Shown piece after piece: positions 8,418 through 16,563 of a stretch of 59,846 nt of DNA. The notes under the pieces are model-generated. The model made no database searches. It saw nothing but the letters and a program-made list of their open reading frames with translations, and was not told the DNA's origin. The number at the start of each line of letters is the position of its first letter. Position 1 is the first letter of the stretch. Where the stretch lies: positions 1 through 59,846 of the forward strand of contig JAFYSB010000063.1 of the NCBI GenBank assembly GCA_017546705.1, in the 5' to 3' direction. The position numbers were made by a program, and so were the translations under genes. This DNA comes from Paludibacteraceae bacterium. GTDB taxonomy: Bacteria > Bacteroidota > Bacteroidia > Bacteroidales > Paludibacteraceae.

Positions 8418-9221
8418 ATGAAACTTCAAAACACAAATATTCTGATCACAGGAGGTGCATCAGGCATAGGAAAAATCATGGGGCGCCTTGCATTGGAGAA
8501 AGGTGCTAAGTCGCTAATCATATGGGACATCAACCCTGAGGCATTAGCCGCCACTAAATCGGAGTTCGCAACGCTTGGTACTGTTCATACTTACACCGTC
8601 AATATTGCTGATAGCGATGCAGTTATCGCCACATATCAACGCGTCAAGGAGGAGTGCGGTAGTGTAGATATCCTCATCAACTGTGCGGGCATCGTGCGTG
8701 GAAACAACACATTTGACCACCAAACAGTAGAAGATATCCGTCTCACGATGGAGGTAAATACCGTGGCACCTATGGTGCTAACCTTGCAAGTATTGCCCGA
8801 CATGCTCAGCCGCAATCGCGGACACATATGTAATATCGCCTCAGCGGGAGGTATGCTGGGCAACCCAAAGATGTCGGTCTATGGTGCTAGCAAGTGGGCT
8901 GTGATTGGATGGAGCGAGAGCATGCGTATTGAGCTGCAACAACGTAAATCCAATGTGCATGTCACTACGGTGGCACCTTATTTTATTAGTACGGGCATGT
9001 TCACAGGCGTGCGTTCGGTGTTCCCAATCCTCAAACCAGAACCAACTGCCAAGAAGATTATCCGCGCTATCGAACGCAACACCATCTTTGCAGGCATACC
9101 ATTTGGATATCATTTTATCCGTTTTTGGCAAGCTATTCTGCCATTACGCGTTTTTGACTGGCTCTTTGGCACAGTTTTTGGTATCTATCGTACAATGGAT
9201 CACTTCACAGGTCGTAAATAA
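8418..9221 (+). CDS. Short-chain dehydrogenase/reductase
   Basis: 267 residues. The NAD(P)-binding motif TGGASGIG is at 11-18, NCAG at 88-91, and the catalytic triad is Ser142, Tyr155 and Lys159 (YGASK). The acidic residue at the end of the second strand (IIWDIN) favours NAD over NADP. The hydrophobic C-terminal segment (FHFIRFWQAILPLRVFDWLF-like) resembles membrane-associated retinol/hydroxysteroid dehydrogenase-type SDRs, so the substrate may be a lipid alcohol or ketone. It is first in an operon with an aldehyde dehydrogenase 9 bases downstream. Together they could turn a fatty alcohol into an acid for the nearby acyl-CoA ligase. Confidence 0.9.
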   Translation: MKLQNTNILITGGASGIGKIMGRLALEKGAKSLIIWDINPEALAATKSEFATLGTVHTYTVNIADSDAVIATYQRVKEECGSVDILINCAGIVRGNNTFDHQTVEDIRLTMEVNTVAPMVLTLQVLPDMLSRNRGHICNIASAGGMLGNPKMSVYGASKWAVIGWSESMRIELQQRKSNVHVTTVAPYFISTGMFTGVRSVFPILKPEPTAKKIIRAIERNTIFAGIPFGYHFIRFWQAILPLRVFDWLFGTVFGIYRTMDHFTGRK

Positions 9222-9230
9222 CAAAAGTAT

Positions 9231-10625
9231 ATGCAAAACTATATTTCCACTACTCGCACCAAACAAAAGCAGTACTTCCATTCTGCTGCAACCCTTGCAT
9301 TGCCATTCCGCAAGCAGATGCTTCGCCAACTGCTGCATGCGATGAAGCAATATGAACAATCGCTCGCAGAAGCACTTTGGACGGACCTTCACAAGTCTTA
9401 CGAGGAGGCATACCTTACCGAATTAAGCATAGTCTATGGCGAGATACGCAACCATCTTCGCCACCTTTCGCATTGGGCACGACCAGAACGCAAGTCTTCG
9501 CCTTTGGCTATTATGCCTGCCAGTAGTCGCATTATCAAGGAGCCACTGGGCAACACGCTGATTATTGCACCATGGAACTACCCCGTGCAACTGCTACTCA
9601 ATCCATTGGTGGGAGCTATCTCAGCGGGATGTACAGCTATGCTCAAGCCCTCGCCATACGTGCCAAACGTATCTCGCGTACTTACCGAGATGATTCGTGC
9701 TACTTTCCCTGAGGAGTATATTGCTATTGTAGAAGGCAATCGCGAAGTCAATAAGATGCTGCTTGCAGAGCGTTGGGATTTGATTTTCTTCACAGGTAGC
9801 CCCTCGCTGGGCAAGATGGTGATGGAGGCAGCAGCTAAGCACCTTACCCCTGTAGTTTTGGAGTTGGGTGGCAAGAGCCCATGTATCATCGACAAGTCTG
9901 CCGACCTCAAGGTGGCTGCTAAACGTGTAGCTTGGGGCAAAGCCCTCAACGCAGGACAAACCTGCATTGCGCCAGATTACTTGATGATTCACGAAGAGGT
10001 AAAAGATAAATTTCTCAAACTACTTGTCAAAGAGTGGAAGCACCTACTCACTAAGGATCCACAAAAGGCAAAGCATTTTGTGCGTATCGTTAGCGACAAA
10101 GCCCTTGACCGCCTCATCAGTTATCTACCAGCCTCATCGCCAACCTATCCCCTTAAAGGGGAGTCGGAGGGGTCCATCTATTATGGAGGACATTACGATA
10201 AAGCAGAGCGTTACCTCTCTCCTACTATTCTGACCAATGTTAGCCCCGATGCCCCAGTGATGCAAGAGGAGATATTTGGTCCCATCTTCCCAGTGCTGAC
10301 GTTTAAGCAATTAGATGAAGTGATTACGTTTGTAAATGAGCGTGAGAAGCCATTGGCGTTATACTATTTTGGCAAAGAGGATAAGAAGATTCTCCGCCAC
10401 ACATCATCGGGTGGCACTTGTATTAATGATGTAATCATGCATATTGTGAACCATAAGGTGCCATTTGGTGGTGTTGGCAACTCGGGTATGGGTTCGTATC
10501 ATGGTCAGGAGAGTTTCTTGGCATTCTCCCACCGCCGTGCAGTCATCAAGACCCCAACATGGGTAGATATGCCTTTCCGCTATATGCCTTACAAATTATT
10601 CGAATTGGTTAAGAATCTGGTGTAA
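9231..10625 (+). CDS. Aldehyde dehydrogenase (ALDH3-like fatty aldehyde type)
   Basis: 464 residues. Motifs are PWNYP (114-118), the general-base glutamate in LELGGKSP (Glu211) and the nucleophile in GQTCIAPDY (Cys245). The lack of the long N-terminal part and the overall pattern match ALDH3-type enzymes, which oxidise medium- and long-chain aldehydes. An in-frame piece at about residues 306-314 (PLKGESEGS; DNA 10145-10175) is the translation of a GC-rich palindrome that recurs at 17606 and 52732. It falls in a surface stretch and should not destroy the enzyme. A stem-loop overlaps the stop codon. Confidence 0.92.
   Translation: MQNYISTTRTKQKQYFHSAATLALPFRKQMLRQLLHAMKQYEQSLAEALWTDLHKSYEEAYLTELSIVYGEIRNHLRHLSHWARPERKSSPLAIMPASSRIIKEPLGNTLIIAPWNYPVQLLLNPLVGAISAGCTAMLKPSPYVPNVSRVLTEMIRATFPEEYIAIVEGNREVNKMLLAERWDLIFFTGSPSLGKMVMEAAAKHLTPVVLELGGKSPCIIDKSADLKVAAKRVAWGKALNAGQTCIAPDYLMIHEEVKDKFLKLLVKEWKHLLTKDPQKAKHFVRIVSDKALDRLISYLPASSPTYPLKGESEGSIYYGGHYDKAERYLSPTILTNVSPDAPVMQEEIFGPIFPVLTFKQLDEVITFVNEREKPLALYYFGKEDKKILRHTSSGGTCINDVIMHIVNHKVPFGGVGNSGMGSYHGQESFLAFSHRRAVIKTPTWVDMPFRYMPYKLFELVKNLV
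10145..10175 (+). repeat. GC-rich palindromic element inside the aldehyde dehydrogenase gene
   Basis: In minus-strand reading: GACCCCTCC, GACT, then CCCCTTTAAGGGG. The same order of blocks appears at 17606-17633 and 52732-52762. It is read in frame as about ten residues. Confidence 0.65.
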
Positions 10626-10646
10626 TCATTGATTTCACCAGATTCT
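10612..10646 (+). terminator. Stem-loop overlapping the aldehyde dehydrogenase stop codon
   Basis: Perfect 11-bp stem AGAATCTGGTG/CACCAGATTCT spanning the TAA. There is no T run after it, so it may protect the 3' end rather than act as a full intrinsic terminator. Confidence 0.45.
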
Positions 10647-10696
10647 CACATCTACATACTACATAATCAGAAAATAATCATTTTATTGACCTGCTA

Positions 10697-10727
10697 TTGC
10701 ATATTTATAAATTTTTCCGTACCTTTG
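10697..10727 (+). promoter_or_regulatory. Promoter of the TraB/GumN-like gene
   Basis: TTGC (10697-10700), 19-base AT-rich spacer, TACCTTTG (10720-10727); start codon 20 bases downstream. Confidence 0.8.
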
Positions 10728-10746
10728 CGCTCAATTTGTACAAATA

Positions 10747-11628
10747 ATGCAATTATATCGTGTCATATTGATCTTTCTTGGTAGTTGGTGGCTATCTATC
10801 TGTTGGGGTAATGCTCAAGTGCTTTACCGTATATCGGGTAACTCGGCAGCTGCACCTTCCTATATTTTGGCAACTAATCGCATGGTGGATATGCAGTTTA
10901 TTGACACCATCCCCAATGCCTTCAAATGCTATGCTGAATGCAACAAAGTGATTACCGAATTTGCTATGCAGGACTATGAAGCCATTGCAGCATTGCGACA
11001 AGCTGCCCTCCTACCCGATTCGGTACAACTGCGCAGCTTTTATAGCGATGAGCAATATCGGGAGATAGACGAGGCTCTTCGCATTAATTTAGGTATGGGA
11101 TTAGATAAACTGGGCAGGATGAAGCCTTCGTATCTTGCAGAGATGTATCGCAACGAATTGATGAAAGCATGGCTTAAGTACGATGAGGAGCGATCGATGG
11201 AGACTTTCTTTGAGAAAGTGGCAGCACAAAATGAGGTTCCTGTTTATGGATTAGACGACATAGGCGAAACGATGTATATGCTCTTTGACCGTGAGCCATT
11301 TCATTGGCAATGCGAGGAGCTGCTGAAAGTGGTGGAGTATCCCGAACATGAAGTACGTTTTGAGCGAGAGTTGGTTGCCATGTATAAATATGGTCGTTTG
11401 GCAGATATGGCGTATTTTGTCAAAGGACCTGATAACCAAACATCACTATCCTACTCGGATTATCAAGTATATGCCAAACGCAATAAGCAATGGGTGAAAC
11501 GATTAACACCCTACCTCCGTGAAGGTAAGGCATTTATCACGCTCAATGCTATTTATTTAGGTGGCGAAGATGGTTTGCTGGCTCAACTCCGAACGGCAGG
11601 CTATCGCGTAAAAGCGGTGAATAGATAA
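10747..11628 (+). CDS. TraB/GumN-family secreted protein lacking the usual histidine motifs
   Basis: 293 residues with an N-terminal signal peptide (MQLYRVILIFLGSWWLSICW, cleavage near NAQ). The order of elements fits TraB/GumN: LYRISGNSAAAPSYILATNRM at the N-terminus, a helical middle (PVYGLDDIGETMYML), and TLNAIYLGGEDGLLAQLRTAGYRV at the C-terminus. Family members usually have GTIH early and GAxHLxG late. Here these read LATN and LNAIYLGG, so both histidines are gone. TraB-type proteins resemble Tiki metalloproteases, so this copy may be inactive or structural. Its own promoter and terminator make it a single-gene unit. Function is not known. Confidence 0.8.
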   Translation: MQLYRVILIFLGSWWLSICWGNAQVLYRISGNSAAAPSYILATNRMVDMQFIDTIPNAFKCYAECNKVITEFAMQDYEAIAALRQAALLPDSVQLRSFYSDEQYREIDEALRINLGMGLDKLGRMKPSYLAEMYRNELMKAWLKYDEERSMETFFEKVAAQNEVPVYGLDDIGETMYMLFDREPFHWQCEELLKVVEYPEHEVRFERELVAMYKYGRLADMAYFVKGPDNQTSLSYSDYQVYAKRNKQWVKRLTPYLREGKAFITLNAIYLGGEDGLLAQLRTAGYRVKAVNR

Positions 11629-11657
11629 AAAAAGGAACCAGTGATGGTTCCTTTTTT
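11627..11657 (+). terminator. Terminator after the TraB/GumN-like gene
   Basis: GGAACCA-GTGA-TGGTTCC stem (11635-11652) flanked by an A run and a run of six T. It starts at the stop codon of the gene and is a textbook intrinsic terminator. Confidence 0.88.
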
Positions 11658-11665
11658 ATGTTGTG

Positions 11666-11717
11666 TCGCGCTTGCGCGAGGTAATGTCACTTTGTGAGGT
11701 GATGCGCCCTTTGGGCG
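11666..11717. repeat. Array of three mini-hairpins
   Basis: TCGCG-CTTG-CGCGA (11666-11679), TCAC-TTT-GTGA (11687-11697) and CGCCC-TTT-GGGCG (11705-11717), separated by two 7-base spacers GGTAATG and GGTGATG. The stems differ but the spacers repeat. It lies between two converging genes. Confidence 0.7.
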
Positions 11718-11726
11718 AGTGGTACC

Positions 11727-12932
11727 TTAAACGAGTTTTGCCAATGCCTCTTTCATGCGGCGCATGGCTTCGATGATAAGATCCTCGCTGGTAGCATAGG
11801 AGAAGCGAATGCAGTTGTCTTCACCAAAAGCACTACCCGATACACATGCCACGTGTGCCTCTTGCAAGAGGTAAGTGACCAACTCGTCAGCGTTGTGGAT
11901 GGTTTGTCCGTTGTATTGCTTACCAAAGAAGGCTGTCACATCTGGGAAGAGATAGAACGCACCTTGTGGCTCAAGTACCTTCATGCCAGGGATATCCTTT
12001 GCTAAACCTACAATCAAGTCGCGACGGCGGTGGAAGGCTTGACGCATCTCTTCTACGCAATCTTGTGAGCCAGTGTATGCAGCCTCTGCTGCTTTTTGCG
12101 CGATGGTAGTGGCACAGCTGATGACTTGTCCTTGCAAGCGTTTTACCGCAGTAATCAAGTCTTTGTCGTGGCTTGCTAACCAACCAATACGATAGCCCGT
12201 CATGGCGTATGCTTTGCTCACACCATTGATAATGATGAGGCGGTCTTCCAACTCTGGGAACTGTGCCAAAGTCTCGTGCTTGCCTGTATAGAGGATGTGT
12301 TGGTAGATCTCATCTGCAAGTACTACCACTTGTGGGTGGCGCTTCAGCACTTCCACTAAAGCCTTCAAATTCTCCAACGTATAGACAGAGCCCGTAGGGT
12401 TATTAGGCGAGCAGAGCATGAGGAGCTTGGTATTAGGAGTGATGGTAGCCTCGAGTTGCTCAGCAGTAAGGCAGAAATTGTTGTCCATCGTAGTTTTGAC
12501 CAATACACTCTTACCTTGCGCAATCTTCACCATCTCCACGTAGCTCACCCAACATGGTGTAGGCATAATGACCTCATCGCCAGGACCAATCAATGCTTCG
12601 ATAGCATTGCAGATAGCTTGCTTAGCTCCTACAGACACTACAATCTCGTTGGCATTATACGGACGCACATGATAAGGAGCCAAGTCCTTGTTGATGGTTT
12701 CAGCTATTGCTTGACGCAGAGCAGGGAAACCTGGTGTAGGTCCATAGTGTGAGATATCATTGTTGATAGCATCGATGGCCGCTTGTTTGACATGTGCTGG
12801 GGCTGGGAAATCAGGCTCTCCCAATGAAAGACCAATCACATCTACTCCTTCTGCACGGAGTTGTTGGCACAGCGCAGCTACTTGCAAAGTTGCTGATTCT
12901 TCAAGTGCTGCAATACGTTGTGAAATAAGCAT
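11727..12932 (-). CDS. PLP-dependent aminotransferase, aspartate type (class I/II)
   Basis: 401 residues, standard for fold-type I aspartate aminotransferases of the Ib branch. Residues seen: SPNNPTG with the PLP-contacting Asn (177/178), Asp207 in LADEIYQH, the Schiff-base lysine in VSKAYAMTGYR (Lys240) with Arg248, and the C-terminal substrate arginine in NCIRFSYA. It should transfer amino groups between aspartate (or prephenate) and 2-oxoglutarate. It is transcribed alone from a strong promoter that overlaps a small palindrome. Confidence 0.94.
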   Translation of the reverse strand: MLISQRIAALEESATLQVAALCQQLRAEGVDVIGLSLGEPDFPAPAHVKQAAIDAINNDISHYGPTPGFPALRQAIAETINKDLAPYHVRPYNANEIVVSVGAKQAICNAIEALIGPGDEVIMPTPCWVSYVEMVKIAQGKSVLVKTTMDNNFCLTAEQLEATITPNTKLLMLCSPNNPTGSVYTLENLKALVEVLKRHPQVVVLADEIYQHILYTGKHETLAQFPELEDRLIIINGVSKAYAMTGYRIGWLASHDKDLITAVKRLQGQVISCATTIAQKAAEAAYTGSQDCVEEMRQAFHRRRDLIVGLAKDIPGMKVLEPQGAFYLFPDVTAFFGKQYNGQTIHNADELVTYLLQEAHVACVSGSAFGEDNCIRFSYATSEDLIIEAMRRMKEALAKLV

Positions 12933-12944
12933 ATATGTTAATTA

Positions 12945-12979
12945 AGAATTATGAATTATGAATTTTGAATTATGAATTC
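12945..12979. repeat. AT-rich AATTATGAATT-type repeat
   Basis: Tandem variants of AATTATG / AATTTTG between the aminotransferase start codon and its promoter. Similar tracts lie at 21105-21135, 55550-55580 and 56005-56036. Confidence 0.7.
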
Positions 12980-12990
12980 TATTTTGCGTA

Positions 12991-13022
12991 CAAAGGTAGT
13001 AAAAATTTGCGAGATACGCAAA
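12991..13022 (-). promoter_or_regulatory. Promoter of the aminotransferase gene, with palindrome
   Basis: Minus strand: TTTG (13019-13022), 20-base spacer, TACCTTTG (12991-12998). The spacer and -33 box form TTTGCG-AGATA-CGCAAA (13006-13022), a possible operator. Confidence 0.75.
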
Positions 13023-13087
13023 TTTTAGTTGAAAGTTTATAGTTTTTAGTTTATGGTGTAACGTGTAAAGTGTAGAGGCAAGTAATA

Positions 13088-13123
13088 AAAATGGGCACCC
13101 TCTTACGAGGAAGCCCATTTTTT
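13088..13123 (-). terminator. Terminator after the large secreted protein gene
   Basis: AATGGGC/GCCCATT stem with a second inner pairing (CCTC/GAGG) and a T run in minus-strand reading. Confidence 0.75.
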
Positions 13124-13133
13124 ATACTCGTTA

Positions 13134-13171
13134 GTCTAACTTCTAACAGCGAAGCGGTCTAACGTCTAACT
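13134..13171. repeat. CTAAC-spaced mini-hairpin repeat
   Basis: CTAACTTCTAAC, then AGCGAAGCGGT (13148-13158), then CTAACGTCTAAC. The AGCGAAGCG core matches hairpins at 22261-22273 and 51446-51456. Confidence 0.55.
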
Positions 13172-13173
13172 TC

Positions 13174-16100
13174 TTATTTTACCACTTGACCTTGAGCGTT
13201 GTATTGAACGCCGTTCTTGATGATAACGAGTTGGCCATTGATGATAGCCTTAACTGCTTTACCCTCAACAGCGATGTTCTCAAGAGCAGTAGCAGGACTT
13301 TGTTTCCAGATAGCATAGAGAGTACCAGCCCAACCTGCAGGAATTACGGTGTAAGCTTCACCTATACCCTCTGCATTATCATACCAACCAACGAAGGTGT
13401 AACCCTCTTTCACTGGAGTTGGCAATACATAGTCCTCAGTTACTGGCTCAGTTGGCAATACCACGCCGTACTCTGCCTCATAAGCAGCACCCCATACCTC
13501 TGGCTTTCCAGCCTCGGTGAAGTCGATACCTGTAGCACCGTATTGACCAGCGTTAGCATTGAAGAATGCGTGAACAGCCCAACGCCAGCCGCTCTCGTTA
13601 GCAGCAGCCATATCGGTGCTCAATGTTACACCAGCAGCAGTTGCTACTGACAATACGTAGTCACCCAACCATTTGTACTCAGATGCCTCATCGGTCATAA
13701 TCTTTTGCATGTATGCGCTAGCAAAAGTAGAAACTTTGTCGATAGCTTGATCAGCACGATTCAAACCATAGTAAGTGTTGTAGTATGGCTTGAATGCTTC
13801 CCAGAGTTCAGCGTTAGTAGGAACAACTACTGCAGGGAACTCACCACCGTTCAATACGTATTCGATAACCTCTGGCTCTACAACTGGCAATTTACCAGAA
13901 ATAGTGAGGTCGAACTTAGCACCCATGAAGCTGGTGAACTCACCAGTCAATGTGATTACGCCGTCAACTACAGAAGTCTCAACATAGTTAGCAAATGCTA
14001 CAGCCTCTGGAGTTTCAAGCAAACAGATTTGTGGACCTTCGTGTACGCCAGGACCAGTATAGCCTGCAAGTTCAGCATAGTAGCCACCTTCTTCAGTTGC
14101 AACATTAAATGTGAGGGTACCTAACTCCTCGTTAATTGCCACGATTGCGTCGGTGAGTACGAGTACAGTAGCAGGAGCAGAATACATAGTGAGGGCGAAC
14201 TCAAGATACATTGTACCACCTTCCTCTTCGTCTGTCACAGAAGCGCGAACAGTACCAGTATAGATAGCACCCTTCTCTACATCAGTAGTTTGAGTCATAA
14301 CACCTTCGATAACGGTCAACTCAAGGCCACCATAGGTTAGATATGCAGTTTCAGTATTAACTACATAGTCGCCATCTGCATCAGCATAGTCATTGAGGAA
14401 GAGCGTTACATCAGCATCCTCCATATCGTTACGACCATTAAGTTGCAAATACTTCTTGTCTCCTACTTCCATTACCTCTGTAGTCAAGTTAGCTATCTCG
14501 AGTTCCATTTCTATCCACTCGATCACTGGCTCAGCAACCTTAAAGTTAGCTACGAGGTTGCGGTCTGCGAGCACTTCGAAAGTATATTCAGCATCATCAG
14601 AAACCTCTACCTCGTTTTCTGTCCAGTTAACAAACTCGTAACCTTCGTTAGCAACAGCCTCAACGGTGATCTTGTCAGTCTCCTCGAACTCGCCGCCACC
14701 AGTTACAGTACCAGCCTCAGCAGGGTTAGCAGAAACGGTGATAGTGTGGTTAACTACTGGAGCAGGAATGATGGTATAAGTACCACCAGCTACAGTTTCT
14801 GGAGTGGTTCCGTAAAGAACTAAATTACCAATTACCTCAACATAATCGCCAACTTTTACCGACTTATCAGCCGCAACAACAGGTGTTGCACGGAACGCCT
14901 CGAATACTTTGCCACCATTCTTGGTATCTGCCATCCAGAAAGAGGTGTTATTATATTGATCAGACCATGCAGACGCAATATTAGTTACATAACCACGAAT
15001 AACATACTTATCAGCAGATTCAGTTGATGTACAAGCATCAGCCGCTTCTTCGCAAGTAAGAACTTGGAGCTTTTTGAATGTTTTGCTTACAACCTCACTT
15101 GCATTTTCGCCGTAGTATGCAACTGCTTTAACAGTAGTAGTAGCGGTCAACTCAAATGGAGCGGTATACTCGGTACTTGCATTAGTAGGATCTGTACCAT
15201 CGAGAGTATAATAAACTTTCAAACCATCTTCAGCAACGATGGTAACTTCTGTAGATTCCACAAACTCTGCATTACCAGAAATTATAGGAGATGTAACTGC
15301 ATCATTTGCAACTACTTTCTTATACAATGATAATGCACCACCTGTACTGGTTCCGTAACAAGCAAAACCATAACCCGCATTATAACGAAGATTTTTATTT
15401 ACAGATGCGTCATTATTCTTTTTATTGACAAACTCAAATGTACCATCAGTCATTGTAGCTGTCCACAAAGCAGCATCACCTACATTGTCAACTAATGCAG
15501 CTTGATTCTTGGTACCATTACCAGCTGCGTACTTGGCTGTAGCTGCATTATAGAGGGTCCAATAATCACCATTTTTTGAGATATGCCATACATCATCCGC
15601 AGATGGATCATAAATAACATCTGCTTCTGGGATATATTCAGTATATGATAAGCGATTAGATACAACCTGTGCTTTCATACCATTGTTGGCATAAAAAACC
15701 ACATAATCACCTTCCACTAGATTACCTGTATGTAATTCATATGGTACTGCATTCTCCAACGAATTTTTCACGGTAAGTTTATACGAAGCAGCTGTCGCAG
15801 CATAGTGCGTTTCATTTCCTGCAAATGATGCAGTGATATTTGTTGTTCCAGGAGCAACAAGTGTAATTGTTCCATCAGCAGCGATAGTCGCAGCAGCCAC
15901 ATTAGAACTAGAATATGTAACACCCTCTAAATCAACAGGATCTGTTGTTAAAGTTGGGAAAGTGTTTTCTGCACCAATTGTTGCTGCATATGCGTCAGCA
16001 GACCACGTAAGAGAAGTTGTTTCTTTTGATGTACTTCCTGTAGCGGAATAGGTTACCGATATTTCGGAAAAGCCCATTGTTGCAGAAATACTAAAAACGA

Positions 16101-16512
16101 CTTCATTAGTATTGCCAGTCCACGTCATAGAAGCGCCACCACTTGGAATTTCAAGATTACCCTCATTAGCCGTGATTCCTGTAATTGTTTTACCACCTTT
16201 TTTGGCAGTAATATTAGAAATAGCATTACCCTCTTGAACTGCGATAGTAAGGGTGTATCCGTTATACAAACGCCAATCACCTGTTTTAACATAACCGTTT
16301 GTAGAGGTACCATTTTTTGCTGTTAACGTAACAGCATCGATTGTTCCAGTCAATGTTAATGCATTCTTTGAAGGATTAAAGGTGCCATTATAACTGGTTC
16401 CAAAGACGGCATTCCAATCAGTACCAAATTTGACAGTACTATCAGCTGCCCACGCATTCGTCACACAGAGTGTGAGGAACATCGCCATTAAAAAGAAAGA
16501 TAATTTCTTCAT
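13174..16512 (-). CDS. Large secreted multidomain surface protein (Ig-like, OB-fold and InlB-type repeats)
   Basis: 1112 residues with a signal peptide (MKKLSFFLMAMFLTLCVTNA, cut near AWA). Domains in order: a beta-sandwich (about 25-155), a BIG2-like Ig domain with the SSSNVAAATIAADGTITLVA pattern (about 160-250), a beta-trefoil-like segment (about 255-400), a chitobiase C-terminal-type module (YYTLDGTDPTNAST, about 410-480), and an OB-fold segment (VIRGYVTNI, about 485-585). An InlB/Flg_new repeat (GYEFVNWTENE) follows, then two beta-rich domains, and a second InlB-type repeat (KEGYTFVGWYDNAEG). The last 40 residues (AIINGQLVIIKNGVQYNAQG) resemble short C-terminal signals of Bacteroidales surface proteins. 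No enzyme motif is visible, so an adhesive or glycan-contacting role is only a guess. Confidence 0.85.
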   Translation of the reverse strand: MKKLSFFLMAMFLTLCVTNAWAADSTVKFGTDWNAVFGTSYNGTFNPSKNALTLTGTIDAVTLTAKNGTSTNGYVKTGDWRLYNGYTLTIAVQEGNAISNITAKKGGKTITGITANEGNLEIPSGGASMTWTGNTNEVVFSISATMGFSEISVTYSATGSTSKETTSLTWSADAYAATIGAENTFPTLTTDPVDLEGVTYSSSNVAAATIAADGTITLVAPGTTNITASFAGNETHYAATAASYKLTVKNSLENAVPYELHTGNLVEGDYVVFYANNGMKAQVVSNRLSYTEYIPEADVIYDPSADDVWHISKNGDYWTLYNAATAKYAAGNGTKNQAALVDNVGDAALWTATMTDGTFEFVNKKNNDASVNKNLRYNAGYGFACYGTSTGGALSLYKKVVANDAVTSPIISGNAEFVESTEVTIVAEDGLKVYYTLDGTDPTNASTEYTAPFELTATTTVKAVAYYGENASEVVSKTFKKLQVLTCEEAADACTSTESADKYVIRGYVTNIASAWSDQYNNTSFWMADTKNGGKVFEAFRATPVVAADKSVKVGDYVEVIGNLVLYGTTPETVAGGTYTIIPAPVVNHTITVSANPAEAGTVTGGGEFEETDKITVEAVANEGYEFVNWTENEVEVSDDAEYTFEVLADRNLVANFKVAEPVIEWIEMELEIANLTTEVMEVGDKKYLQLNGRNDMEDADVTLFLNDYADADGDYVVNTETAYLTYGGLELTVIEGVMTQTTDVEKGAIYTGTVRASVTDEEEGGTMYLEFALTMYSAPATVLVLTDAIVAINEELGTLTFNVATEEGGYYAELAGYTGPGVHEGPQICLLETPEAVAFANYVETSVVDGVITLTGEFTSFMGAKFDLTISGKLPVVEPEVIEYVLNGGEFPAVVVPTNAELWEAFKPYYNTYYGLNRADQAIDKVSTFASAYMQKIMTDEASEYKWLGDYVLSVATAAGVTLSTDMAAANESGWRWAVHAFFNANAGQYGATGIDFTEAGKPEVWGAAYEAEYGVVLPTEPVTEDYVLPTPVKEGYTFVGWYDNAEGIGEAYTVIPAGWAGTLYAIWKQSPATALENIAVEGKAVKAIINGQLVIIKNGVQYNAQGQVVK

Positions 16513-16563
16513 AATTTTTTGATTTTTTTGTTAATAAATAAAGTTAATTAATATAAATTGTTG

